A stretch of 7,609 nucleotides of DNA from Verrucomicrobiota bacterium (GCA_019136035.1 JAGVUW010000576.1:1-7609), one strand, 5' to 3'; shown: positions 1 through 6,640, counted from the stretch's first letter. Notes: generated by a model from the sequence alone, not told the origin. Numbers and translations are program-made.

Positions 1-169
1 GGGCGGGGCGGCGCCGGGGGCAGGGGCGGCCGCGGTCTCGCTGCGGCCGGCCTCGCGGCGGGGCCGGCCGTGGGGTATGGTCTCCGGCCGACCTCGCGGG
101 CCGGGTTCAGTCCGGGCCGGGATGACGGGCGCTGGCGTGGCGCCCGCGGGTCGTGGTGGAGGAATCGAC
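1..169. other. GC-rich non-coding leader upstream of the GH16 gene
   Basis: I see no credible gene in this stretch. It holds two perfect inverted repeats: CGGCCGGCC (44-52) with GGCCGGCCG (62-70) around a 9-base loop, and CGGGCGC (126-132) with GCGCCCG (140-146) around a 7-base loop. The first could be the terminator of a gene lying left of the window. The second sits 12 bases before the ribosome binding site of the GH16 gene and could fold in its mRNA leader. No good -35/-10 pair is visible; TATGGT at 76-81 lacks a partner. Confidence 0.5.
158..163 (+). promoter_or_regulatory. Ribosome binding site fixing the GH16 start
   Basis: GGAGGA lies 6 bases before the ATG at 170. This marks 170 as the start rather than the in-frame ATG at 77, whose extra 31 residues would place an Arg/Gly-rich stretch ahead of the signal peptide. 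Confidence 0.8.
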
Positions 170-1816
170 ATGCGCACTCAGGTGAACCATGCCGCCGCCG
201 TGATGGCGGCGGCGCTGTTGCTGGGCCTCGCGGGCGGTGCGGGTGCAGCCGACGCCGCGCCGGCGGCGGCGGCGGCCGCGCCGGACCGCGAGGCCTACCG
301 GCCCCGCCAGGACGTCGTCGAGAAGGACGCCCAGACGAAGGTCATCGACGGCGTCGAGTACCGACTCTTCTGGGCCGACGACTTCGACGGCACAGCCCTC
401 GACGCAGGCCGCTGGCAACCGCGCTTCCCGAAGCCGAAGGCGTCGTTCGACAGCGCCGCGCGCATCCTGCGGACGCACGACGAGACCTTCCTGGACGGCG
501 AGGGCAACCTCGTCGTCGCCATGCGGGCCCTCAAGCGCGACGAGGCGCTGCCGTACGCCGTGGACGACGCGATGCGGGCCGCCATCGCCGCCGTCGCCGA
601 GGACCAGTGGATCAGCACGACGAACTCCCTGGTCGCGACCACGCGTTTCCGCTATGGCTACATCGAGGTGCGCTGGAAGCCCGCGACGGTCGCCGGGCCC
701 GGCTTCTGCGTCTGGTTCCCCTATACCTACGATGGCACCCCGCGCACCACCGAGATCGACATCTTCGAGGGCACCCTCTACGCGCGCGGCAGCAAGGTCG
801 ACTACAAGTCCTCGACCATCCACTTCTACCCCGGCGGCTGGAAAGAGCGCAGCGAGATCGAGCGGGTGCACAACTACATGAGCTTCCAGCGTACCCGGCC
901 GGCCGAGTTCACGACCGAGGACGTGCAGGCCCTCCTCGGCGATATCATCCTGAGCCGCCGCGACTTCCGCTACGACCCGGCCAGCCCGCGCCTCATCGAC
1001 AACTCCGCCGACGGCCAGACGCGCGTCGTGTACTACCACGGCGACGACGACCGCTTCCTCTTCGACGACGGGCAGTACCACACCGTGGCCCTGCTCTGGA
1101 CCCCCGAGCGCTATACCTTCTTCTACGACCACGAGGCCATCGGCTCGCTCGACCAGGGCATCTCGCACATGCCCCAGCAGCTCATCCTGAGCCTCCGCCG
1201 CATGGGCGGCGACATGTGGCTCGACACGACGATCGGCATCGTCGCCGACCCGGGCCGCGCTGACCCGCGCCGGACACCCGGCCGGACGCTGGTCGACTAC
1301 GTGCGCGTCTACAAGCTCCCGGAGGACATCGCGGCCATCCAGGCCGAAGCGGCCGCCGCGGCGGCGCCGCCCAGCCCGGCAGAGGCCCTCCGGAAGGCCA
1401 TCGTCCAGCGCCTGGCCACGGCCGCCGTCAGCCTCCCCGAAGGCAAGACCGGCATCGGCGATGCCGAAATCACCGTCGACTTCGACGCCGCGCCCGACGG
1501 CTGGCCGCAGGTCGTCCTGCCCCTGCAGGGCACGGCGCCGCTGGCCTGCAAGGGCGTCTCGGCCGAGGTCACCTACCTCGCCGAAGACGGCGCCAATCTG
1601 GCCCTGTCGATGGCCGTGCCCGACTGGCAGAAGGCCGGCGTCGCGGGCGCCAGCCGGTGGATCTACCTGGTGCCCGGGCAACCGACGACCTGCGCCCTGG
1701 CCTTCGAGACCCAGACCGCCCCCGACGGCGCCGTCGCCCTGCGCCTGGCCCTGAAGGCGCCGACGCAGGCCCACCGCCTGCGCCTCAGGGACCTCCGCCT
1801 GATACCGGCCGAGTGA
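170..1816 (+). CDS. Secreted glycoside hydrolase family 16 protein with C-terminal accessory domain
   Basis: This 548-residue protein probably hydrolyses a beta-linked polysaccharide (laminarin/lichenan-type glucan or algal galactan) outside the cytoplasm. Residues 1 to about 26 form a signal peptide, with a hydrophobic Ala/Leu core and probable cleavage near GAGA-AD. The GH16 jelly-roll domain spans roughly 60-385. It shows the N-terminal DDFDGTALDAGRW (70-82), FRYGYIEVRWKP (160-171), the catalytic EIDIFE (195-200, predicted nucleophile E195, helper D197, acid/base E200), HTVALLWTPERYTFFYD (304-320) and the closing VDYVRVYK (375-382). An Ala-rich linker (393-404) leads to a region of about 140 residues that looks beta-rich and may be a carbohydrate-binding or other sandwich domain; I do not recognise its family. 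About 110 residues separate the catalytic motif from the next conserved Trp (W310), more than usual in GH16, so this branch is divergent. The start is set by GGAGGA at 158-163. Fold and catalytic motif are clear; the substrate cannot be read from sequence. Confidence 0.92.
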   Translation: MRTQVNHAAAVMAAALLLGLAGGAGAADAAPAAAAAAPDREAYRPRQDVVEKDAQTKVIDGVEYRLFWADDFDGTALDAGRWQPRFPKPKASFDSAARILRTHDETFLDGEGNLVVAMRALKRDEALPYAVDDAMRAAIAAVAEDQWISTTNSLVATTRFRYGYIEVRWKPATVAGPGFCVWFPYTYDGTPRTTEIDIFEGTLYARGSKVDYKSSTIHFYPGGWKERSEIERVHNYMSFQRTRPAEFTTEDVQALLGDIILSRRDFRYDPASPRLIDNSADGQTRVVYYHGDDDRFLFDDGQYHTVALLWTPERYTFFYDHEAIGSLDQGISHMPQQLILSLRRMGGDMWLDTTIGIVADPGRADPRRTPGRTLVDYVRVYKLPEDIAAIQAEAAAAAAPPSPAEALRKAIVQRLATAAVSLPEGKTGIGDAEITVDFDAAPDGWPQVVLPLQGTAPLACKGVSAEVTYLAEDGANLALSMAVPDWQKAGVAGASRWIYLVPGQPTTCALAFETQTAPDGAVALRLALKAPTQAHRLRLRDLRLIPAE

Positions 1817-1828
1817 GGAGACGACACT

Positions 1829-1860
1829 CCGGCGCCGCCGCCTCCCCCGCGCGGCGCCGG
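1829..1860 (+). terminator. GC-only hairpin after the GH16 gene, possible terminator
   Basis: CCGGCGCCGC (1829-1838) and GCGGCGCCGG (1851-1860) form a perfect 10-bp stem with a 12-base loop, starting 13 bases after the GH16 stop. A second 7-bp stem follows, GGGCCGG (1875-1881) with CCGGCCC (1887-1893). No T-tract follows either one, so intrinsic termination is inferred from position and stem strength only. Confidence 0.5.
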
Positions 1861-1902
1861 CCGCCCGCATGGCAGGGCCGGGGCGACCGGCCCCGGGGGG
1901 AA

Positions 1903-1947
1903 TTGTCGGACTTGTCAGACCGGTCTGACTTGTCGGACCGGTCTGAC
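1903..1947. repeat. Five tandem 9-base GTCNGAC units forming a long hairpin
   Basis: Five adjoining 9-base units fit the pattern NNGTCNGAC. Units 1, 2 and 4 are TTGTCRGAC; units 3 and 5 are CGGTCTGAC. Because GTC and GAC are complementary, the array folds on itself. Bases 1914-1929 are a perfect 16-bp palindrome, and 1913-1929 pairs with 1932-1948 as a 17-bp stem with one G-T wobble. It lies in the 141-base gap between two convergent genes, 10 bases from the end of pcm, so it could act as a two-way transcription stop. Similar GTCNGAC arrays are, as I recall, scattered in planctomycete-like genomes. Read as protein it gives meaningless SDLSDRSD repeats. Confidence 0.85.
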
Positions 1948-1957
1948 AGGCTCCCCG

Positions 1958-2620
1958 TCATGCCGGCGTGGTCACCAGGGGGACGAAGCGCACCCAGAGG
2001 TCGGGGCGGTGCTCGAGGCGGTGGCCGTGGCGCTGCACGACCATGAGGCGCTGTGCCGTGCTGCCGACCGGCATCACCAGGCGTCCGCCGTCGGCGAGTT
2101 GATCAAGGAGCGGCGGCGGTATGGCCGGCGCCGCGCAGGCGACCACGATGCCGTCGAACGGCGCCGCCTCGGGCCAGCCGCGAGTGCCGTCGCCCGTGCG
2201 AATCTGGACGCGCTCGCCGTAGCCGCAGGCGTCGAGGGCAGTGCGGGCGCGGCGCGCCAGGGCTTCCAGGCGCTCCACGGTGAAGACCGTCGCACCGAGC
2301 GCCGCCAGGACCGCCGCCTGGTAGCCGCTGCCACAGCCGACCTCCAGGAGGCGTGCCCCCGGTCGAACGCCGAGGAGGCCGACCATGTGTGCGACGATGA
2401 AGGGCTGCGAGATGGTCTGGCCCCAGCCGATGTCGCAGGGGTGGTCCCCGTAGGCATCCTCGCCAAGGCAGGCCGCCGGTATGAAGCAGTGCCGCGGCAC
2501 CGCCCGCATGACGGCCAGGATGCCCTCGTCGACGACGCCATGGCGTCGCAGGGTGTCGATCATGGCATCGCGGGCCGCGTCCCAGATGGCGCCGTCGTGA
2601 TCGCGATCGTGATCAGCCAT
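1958..2620 (-). CDS. pcm: Protein-L-isoaspartate O-methyltransferase
   Basis: This cytoplasmic repair enzyme transfers a methyl group from S-adenosylmethionine to the carboxyl of L-isoaspartyl residues in aged proteins, allowing their return to aspartate. The 220 residues compare with about 208 in E. coli Pcm. Visible family marks are VPRHCFIP (41-48), the conserved GWGQTISQPFIVAHM (65-79), the SAM-binding motif LLEVGCGSGYQ (91-101), the acidic end of the next strand VERLEA (115-120), and FDGIVVACAAPAIPP (155-169) leading into LLDQLADGGRLVMPVG (171-186). All parts needed for catalysis appear to be present. The start is supported by AGGAGG (complement of 2625-2630) 4 bases before the ATG; Met20 is a weaker alternative. 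It starts 49 bases after the sugar-binding protein gene on the same strand and may be its last co-transcribed partner. The two functions are unrelated, so the linkage is probably loose. Confidence 0.97.
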   Translation of the reverse strand: MADHDRDHDGAIWDAARDAMIDTLRRHGVVDEGILAVMRAVPRHCFIPAACLGEDAYGDHPCDIGWGQTISQPFIVAHMVGLLGVRPGARLLEVGCGSGYQAAVLAALGATVFTVERLEALARRARTALDACGYGERVQIRTGDGTRGWPEAAPFDGIVVACAAPAIPPPLLDQLADGGRLVMPVGSTAQRLMVVQRHGHRLEHRPDLWVRFVPLVTTPA

Positions 2621-2669
2621 ACGGCCTCCTTTCCACCCGCGACCCGCGCCAGCCGTTCTTCCGGCCGCC

Positions 2670-3668
2670 TCAGTAGACGGCGTCCGGGAAGTAGTACCGC
2701 GCCGCGTTCTCGGGCGTGATCAGCTCGCAGTCGATGACGACATGACGCGGCATGAACTCGCTGACCTTGGCGCGGTGCCCATCGCGCAACGAGGCAACGG
2801 CGAGGTGGACGCCGGCCGCGATCATGTTGGGCGAGTAGGTGACATCGGCGGGGAACATCGGGTCGCGGTCCATGACCTTCTTGACGACGTCCTTCATGCC
2901 GGCGCCGCCGAAGATCCACATCTCGCCGGCGCGCCCGGCCTCACGGATGGCCTGCTCGCAGCCGAGGGCCATGTCATCATCGGCGGCCCAGACCGCGTCG
3001 ATCTTCGGATGCTGCGCCAGGAAGACCTGCATGCACTTCAGCGCCTCCTCGCGATTCCACTTGCCGGGGAGGGTCCCGAGGACCTCGATGCCGGCGGCCT
3101 GGAAGACCTTCATGGCGGCCTCGTAGCGGCTCGTGTCGACGGTGCAGGGGATGCCGCGCAGGATGACGATGCGGCCCTTGCCGCCGAGGCGCGCGACCAT
3201 GTACTCGGCCGCCTGGCGGCCGAAGGCGACGTTATCGCCCTCGAGGAAGATGTCGGCGACGGGCTTGTGGAAGCCGCGGTCGACGTTGACGATGTAGATG
3301 CCGCGCTGGTGGGCGCGTTCGGCGACGTCGGTGAGCGGCTCGCTCTCGGTGGCCAGGATGACGAGGCCGTCGACCTTCTGGGTCATCATGTCCTCGACAT
3401 CGCCGATCTGCTTGTCGGGGCTGACGGCGGTGGCGTAGACCCACTCGACCTCGGGGTAGAGGGCCATGGCGCGTTTGGCCCACCAGTCGATACCGGCGGT
3501 CCAGCCGTGGTCGGCAGCGGGCACCGAGACGCCGAGGCGCAGGCGCGGCCGGTCGGACGGCGCTGTCGCGGGCGCCCCGGCCGGGCCCGGAGCCCGCCCG
3601 CAGCCCGCCAGGGCCGCCAGGACCAGCGTCAACACCGCCATCGTGAGCACTCGGGGCATGCGATTCAT
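2670..3668 (-). CDS. Sugar ABC transporter substrate-binding lipoprotein (ribose-type, Peripla_BP_4)
   Basis: This 332-residue protein should capture a sugar outside the inner membrane and deliver it to the permease encoded at 3925-5079. Residues 1-22 are a lipoprotein signal peptide with the lipobox LAGC (20-23), so Cys23 would be lipidated. A Pro/Ala-rich linker (24-40) follows. The two-lobed binding domain starts at LRLGVSVPAADHGWTAGIDW (43-62), whose His/Trp cluster corresponds to the sugar-stacking region of RbsB-like proteins. Further family marks are IYIVNVDRG (124-132), R181 in the DTSRYEAAM helix (178-186), AADDDMALG (228-236) and FPADVTYSPNMIAAG (272-286). The start at 3668 is chosen because GAGGAG lies just ahead of it and it places the signal peptide at the N-terminus; an in-frame ATG at 3740 adds 24 unlikely residues. 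It is separated from the permease gene by 256 bases containing a repeat element. The class is clear; the sugar could be a pentose, hexose or other polyol-like ligand. Confidence 0.95.
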   Translation of the reverse strand: MNRMPRVLTMAVLTLVLAALAGCGRAPGPAGAPATAPSDRPRLRLGVSVPAADHGWTAGIDWWAKRAMALYPEVEWVYATAVSPDKQIGDVEDMMTQKVDGLVILATESEPLTDVAERAHQRGIYIVNVDRGFHKPVADIFLEGDNVAFGRQAAEYMVARLGGKGRIVILRGIPCTVDTSRYEAAMKVFQAAGIEVLGTLPGKWNREEALKCMQVFLAQHPKIDAVWAADDDMALGCEQAIREAGRAGEMWIFGGAGMKDVVKKVMDRDPMFPADVTYSPNMIAAGVHLAVASLRDGHRAKVSEFMPRHVVIDCELITPENAARYYFPDAVY

Positions 3669-3673
3669 GGCTG

Positions 3674-3680
3674 TCTCCTC
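3674..3680 (-). promoter_or_regulatory. Ribosome binding site fixing the binding-protein start
   Basis: On the - strand GAGGAGA precedes the ATG at 3668 by 5 bases. This supports 3668 over the longer in-frame start at 3740 and over the ATG three codons downstream at 3659. Confidence 0.75.
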
Positions 3681-3698
3681 GGCGTCAGAAATCGTCCT

Positions 3699-3717
3699 GC
3701 CGGTCCGCCTGACCGGC
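3699..3717. promoter_or_regulatory. 7-bp dyad in the leader of the binding-protein gene
   Basis: GCCGGTC (3699-3705) and GACCGGC (3711-3717) are a perfect inverted repeat with a 5-base centre, about 30 bases upstream of the binding-protein start. It could be an operator for a sugar-responsive repressor or a leader hairpin affecting mRNA stability. Its function is inferred from position only. Confidence 0.4.
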
Positions 3718-3728
3718 CCTACCCGTAC

Positions 3729-3737
3729 ACCATAGCA
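3729..3737 (-). promoter_or_regulatory. Possible extended -10 promoter for the binding-protein gene
   Basis: On the - strand the sequence reads TGCTATGGT, an extended -10 element, about 60 bases before the ATG and upstream of the 3699-3717 dyad. No good -35 hexamer is found 16-18 bases further up. A separate promoter would explain the large gap after the permease and the usual need for excess binding protein. It is a weak prediction. Confidence 0.25.
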
Positions 3738-3803
3738 CACCGCAGCGCCGCCAGGCAGTCAGGCCCACGGCCTATCGCAGATCGCGCCGGCGCTCGCCTG
3801 TTT

Positions 3804-3900
3804 ACCCTGAAGGGATGCCAGATCGTAGCCGGGGGTCGCGCGAGAGCACGACCCCCGGAAGCGCGAACCCACGACCCATGCACCCTGAAGGGGTGCCAGA
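3804..3900. repeat. Intergenic repeat element: direct repeats flanking a 10-bp hairpin
   Basis: ACCCTGAAGGGRTGCCAGA occurs twice in the same orientation (3804-3822 and 3882-3900) with one mismatch. Between the copies lies a perfect inverted repeat, CCGGGGGTCG (3829-3838) and CGACCCCCGG (3849-3858), with a 10-base loop. The second direct repeat also makes its own small hairpin, CACCC with GGGTG. The element is 25 bases past the permease stop, so it could attenuate the permease transcript or stabilise its 3' end. From memory, similar modules recur between genes in planctomycete-like genomes. No coding potential is evident and there is no transposase nearby. Confidence 0.75.
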
Positions 3901-3911
3901 ACCGGACGTCC

Positions 3912-3925
3912 AGACAGGCCTGTCT
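3912..3925. repeat. 14-bp palindrome at the permease stop codon
   Basis: AGACAGGCCTGTCT is a perfect palindrome that overlaps the last base of the permease stop codon. It may take part in the 3'-end structure of the permease transcript together with the repeat element beside it. It may also be chance. Confidence 0.4.
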
Positions 3926-5079
3926 CAGGCCGCGCTGGACGGGCGGCGCTGCATGAGGACCGCCACCACGATGATCAGGCCCTTGACCAGGCCCTGGAGG
4001 TAGGTCGACACCTGGAGCAGGTTGAGCATGTTGCCGACGACGCCGAGGATGAGGACGCCGATGGCGGTGCCGATGACGGTGCCGCGGCCGCCGCTCATGC
4101 TGGTGCCGCCGATGACGACCGCGGCAATGACGTCGAGTTCGTAGTACAGCCCGGTGCCGGAGCTGCTCACCGAGTTCATCCGCGAGGCCAGAAGCAGCGC
4201 CGCGACGCCGGCCAGGAAGCCCATCAGGAGGTAGGTCCAGCGCGTGACGCGGCCGACATCGATGGCCGAGTAGGCCGCCGCCCGCGGATTGCAGCCGACC
4301 GCCACCACGTAGCGGCCATAGCGGGTGCGGGTGAGGAGAACATGCGCCAGGACCGCCAGGACCATGAAGACGAGCACCGGCCAGGGTATCAGGAGCGGCA
4401 CCGGCACCGGCGCCTGCGGTGCCAGATTCGTCCCCGGCAGCGCGATGCCGCCGGTGCCGATGGCCTTGAACAGCGATGGGCTGCGGCTGCTGACCTCGCC
4501 GCCGTTGGCCAGCGCCAGCGCCAGCGACCGGTATCCGGCCAGGCCGCCGAGAGTCGCGATGAACGGCGCCAGGCGGCCGCGTGAGATGAGGAGGCCATGC
4601 AGAAGCCCGGCCAGGAGACCGGTCGCCACGATCACCGCAAAGCCGAGCGCCACCGCCAGGCCCTCGTGGCCGGCCAGGCCGAGCTGCAGAAAGAGACGCG
4701 ACAGGGCATAGCGGAAGGCCCCGCAGGGCAGGGGCACCCCCGCCTGACCGAGCGCCGCCTCGTACGAGGTCACCAGGCCCGCCGCACCGAGGGCCGTGTT
4801 CATCACCAGAATGCCCAGGCCGCCGGCGAAGGCAACCAGCGAACCGACCGAGAGGTCGATGCCGCCGAGGGTCATCACAAAGGTCATCCCCAGCGCCAGG
4901 ATGCCGACGAAGGACCACTGGCGCAGGACATTGAGGACATTCTCGCCGCCGATGAAGGTCGGATTGCGCAGGGTGGTGGCCAGGACCAGGGCCAGGAGGG
5001 CGAGGAGGGCGCCGGTCCAGGACGGCAGAGCCGCCCAGCGCCGCGGCAGGGCCTCGAGGAGGGCTCGCGGTGGTGTCAT
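3925..5079 (-). CDS. Sugar ABC transporter permease (BPD_transp_2, RbsC-like)
   Basis: This is the inner-membrane channel subunit of a CUT2-class sugar importer, probably working as a dimer with the ATPase encoded upstream. The 384 residues carry many hydrophobic segments, with clear ones near 22-37, 57-71, 79-100, 141-165, 231-250, 281-298, 314-326 and 333-350. Family marks are LGMTFVMTLGGIDLSVGS (63-80), FIATLGG (173-179), TRTRYGRYVVAVG (250-262, the cytoplasmic region expected to contact the ATPase) and YELDVIAAVVIGGTSMSGGRG (313-333, quoted here only as a region; key residues are the GGTSMSGG run). RbsC is about 321 residues. Much of the excess lies in a stretch around 101-140 (rich in Gly and Leu, with Cys119), probably an extended loop. 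The ATG overlaps the ATPase stop in an ATGA junction, indicating translational coupling. In the same frame the reading extends upstream to 5778, but that part is the shadow of the ATPase gene. Confidence 0.96.
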   Translation of the reverse strand: MTPPRALLEALPRRWAALPSWTGALLALLALVLATTLRNPTFIGGENVLNVLRQWSFVGILALGMTFVMTLGGIDLSVGSLVAFAGGLGILVMNTALGAAGLVTSYEAALGQAGVPLPCGAFRYALSRLFLQLGLAGHEGLAVALGFAVIVATGLLAGLLHGLLISRGRLAPFIATLGGLAGYRSLALALANGGEVSSRSPSLFKAIGTGGIALPGTNLAPQAPVPVPLLIPWPVLVFMVLAVLAHVLLTRTRYGRYVVAVGCNPRAAAYSAIDVGRVTRWTYLLMGFLAGVAALLLASRMNSVSSSGTGLYYELDVIAAVVIGGTSMSGGRGTVIGTAIGVLILGVVGNMLNLLQVSTYLQGLVKGLIIVVAVLMQRRPSSAA

Positions 5080-6596
5080 GGGGTCCCTTCCGTGCTGGCG
5101 ACGCCGGCAGCCAGTCGCATGAGGTCGCGGTCGCTGGCGGCAGCGGCCTCGACCACGCCGGCGAGGCGTCCGGCGCGCATGACGCCGATGCGATGGCAGA
5201 GCCCGAGCAGTTCGTTCATCTCCGACGAGATGACGATGCAGATGAGGCCCTCGGCGGCGAGGCGGTGGATGAGCCGGTAGATCTCGGCCTTGGCACCGAT
5301 GTCGATGCCGCGGGTGGGCTCGTCGAGGATGATCACGGCCGGGCGGACCTCGAGCCACTTGGCCAGGGCGACCTTCTGCTGGTTGCCGCCGCTGAGGGTG
5401 GCCACGTCGTCGTCGAGGCGGCCGACGCGGATGCCGAAGTCGCGCACTTGCCGCGCCGCGGCGGCACGCTCGGCGGCGCCGCCGACGACGACGCGGCCGG
5501 ACTGCCGCAGGGCCGCCAGGGTGAGGTTCTCGCGGATGCCCATGCCGAGCACCAGGCCGGTGCCGCGGCGGTCTTCCGACACGTAGGCGATGCCCTCGCG
5601 GATCGCCTCGCCCGGCGTCCCGGCCCGGCATGGCCGACCACGCACGACAATCGACCCGGCGCGGCGCCGACGCAGGCCGGCGAGGGCCTCGCCAAGCTCG
5701 GTCCGGCCGGCACCGATCAGGCCCGCCAGACCGAAGATCTCGCCCTCGCGGACCGCCAACGAGACGTCGTCGACACAACCGGGGACAGCGATGCCGCGGG
5801 CCTCGAAGACGACCTCCGCCCCCGGCGCCGACCGCGGCGGGAACTGGTCGCTGAGAGCGCGGCCGACCATCTCGTTCGCCAGATCGGCCTCGGTCACGCC
5901 CGAGAGGTCGTCAAATCGGCGTACCACAGCGCCGTCGCGCAGGACGGTCACACGGTCGCAGACCGCCAGCACATCGCCGAGGATGTGCGAGATGTAGACG
6001 ATGCCCATGCCGCGCCGGCGCAGGTCGCCGATCAGCCTCAGCAGCACCCCGACCTCGCGCTGCGTCAGGACCGCGGTCGGCTCGTCCATGATCAGGACCT
6101 CGGCCTGCTGCGAGAGGGCCTTGGCGATCTCGACCATCTGCTGCTCGGCGAGGGAGAGGCTCCGGAACGGCCGCCATGGATCGAGGTCGCAGCCGATGCT
6201 CGCCAGGCAGTCGCGGGCCGTCGCCGCCATGGCCTCACGGCGCAGAAAGCCGCCCCGGCCGGGCTCGCGACCGAGGAGGATATTCTCGGCGACGCTCAGC
6301 TCGCCGACGCCATGGAGCTCCTGATGGATCATGGCGATGCCGTGACGCTGGGCCTCGGCCGGGCTGCGCCAGGAAACCGGCACGCCGCGCCGGCGAAGCC
6401 GCCCGGCACTCGGGCGGAGAACGCCGTCGAGGATGCGCATCAGGGTCGACTTGCCGGCGCCATTCTCGCCGATCAGGCCGTGCACCTCGCCCGGCCGCAC
6501 CGACAGGCTGACGCCGTCCAGGGCGCGCACGCCGGCGAAGTCCCTGCTGATGGACTCCATCTCGACCAGCGGTGCTGGCGACGTCGCTGCGCTCAT
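5076..6596 (-). CDS. Sugar ABC transporter ATPase, two fused nucleotide-binding domains (RbsA/MglA-like)
   Basis: This 506-residue cytoplasmic subunit powers sugar import through ATP binding and hydrolysis; the length is normal for the family. Domain 1 has Walker A GENGAGKST (43-51), a Q-loop at HQEL (91-94), the family's relaxed signature LSLAEQQMVEIAKAL (147-161), Walker B VLIMDEPTA (167-175) and the switch His in YISH (201-204). Domain 2 has a Walker A-like GLIGAGRTE (292-300) with Arg in place of the Lys, as is usual in this family, then LSGGNQQK (401-408), Walker B VIILDEPTRGID (421-432) and VISSEMNEL (455-463), where Ser-Glu stands in place of the switch His. Site 1 is therefore probably the main catalytic ATP site. 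The start at 6596 comes 44 bases after the hisG stop and lacks a strong ribosome binding site, which may mean coupling to hisG translation. The ATG at 6560 is an alternative. The stop overlaps the permease ATG. Confidence 0.96.
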   Translation of the reverse strand: MSAATSPAPLVEMESISRDFAGVRALDGVSLSVRPGEVHGLIGENGAGKSTLMRILDGVLRPSAGRLRRRGVPVSWRSPAEAQRHGIAMIHQELHGVGELSVAENILLGREPGRGGFLRREAMAATARDCLASIGCDLDPWRPFRSLSLAEQQMVEIAKALSQQAEVLIMDEPTAVLTQREVGVLLRLIGDLRRRGMGIVYISHILGDVLAVCDRVTVLRDGAVVRRFDDLSGVTEADLANEMVGRALSDQFPPRSAPGAEVVFEARGIAVPGCVDDVSLAVREGEIFGLAGLIGAGRTELGEALAGLRRRRAGSIVVRGRPCRAGTPGEAIREGIAYVSEDRRGTGLVLGMGIRENLTLAALRQSGRVVVGGAAERAAAARQVRDFGIRVGRLDDDVATLSGGNQQKVALAKWLEVRPAVIILDEPTRGIDIGAKAEIYRLIHRLAAEGLICIVISSEMNELLGLCHRIGVMRAGRLAGVVEAAAASDRDLMRLAAGVASTEGTP

Positions 6597-6640
6597 GGGT
6601 CGGTCCGGCGCACTGCCGGCAGGATCGCCGGCGGCCGGTC

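Noticed and set aside
107..1870. A 587-codon open frame on the - strand opposite the GH16 gene
   Set aside because: The + strand frame carries the signal peptide and GH16 motifs. The antisense protein is low-complexity Arg/Gly/Val-rich, typical of a GC-driven shadow.
1903..1947. Possible CRISPR array
   Set aside because: Units are 9 bases long with no spacers between them and no cas gene is in the window.
1657..2046. Short + strand frame encoding SDLSDRSD repeats
   Set aside because: The repeats are simply the 9-base DNA array read as codons, and the frame straddles the ends of two real genes.
2742..3956. A 404-codon + strand frame opposite the binding-protein gene and the repeat element
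   Set aside because: It is antisense to a clear binding-protein gene and runs through the non-coding repeat; composition is Asp/Gly/Val-rich with no domain.
5682..5712. Missing Walker A lysine in the second ATPase domain as a sign of decay
   Set aside because: Arg in this position is the normal state of the second domain in RbsA/MglA-type ATPases; all other motifs are intact.
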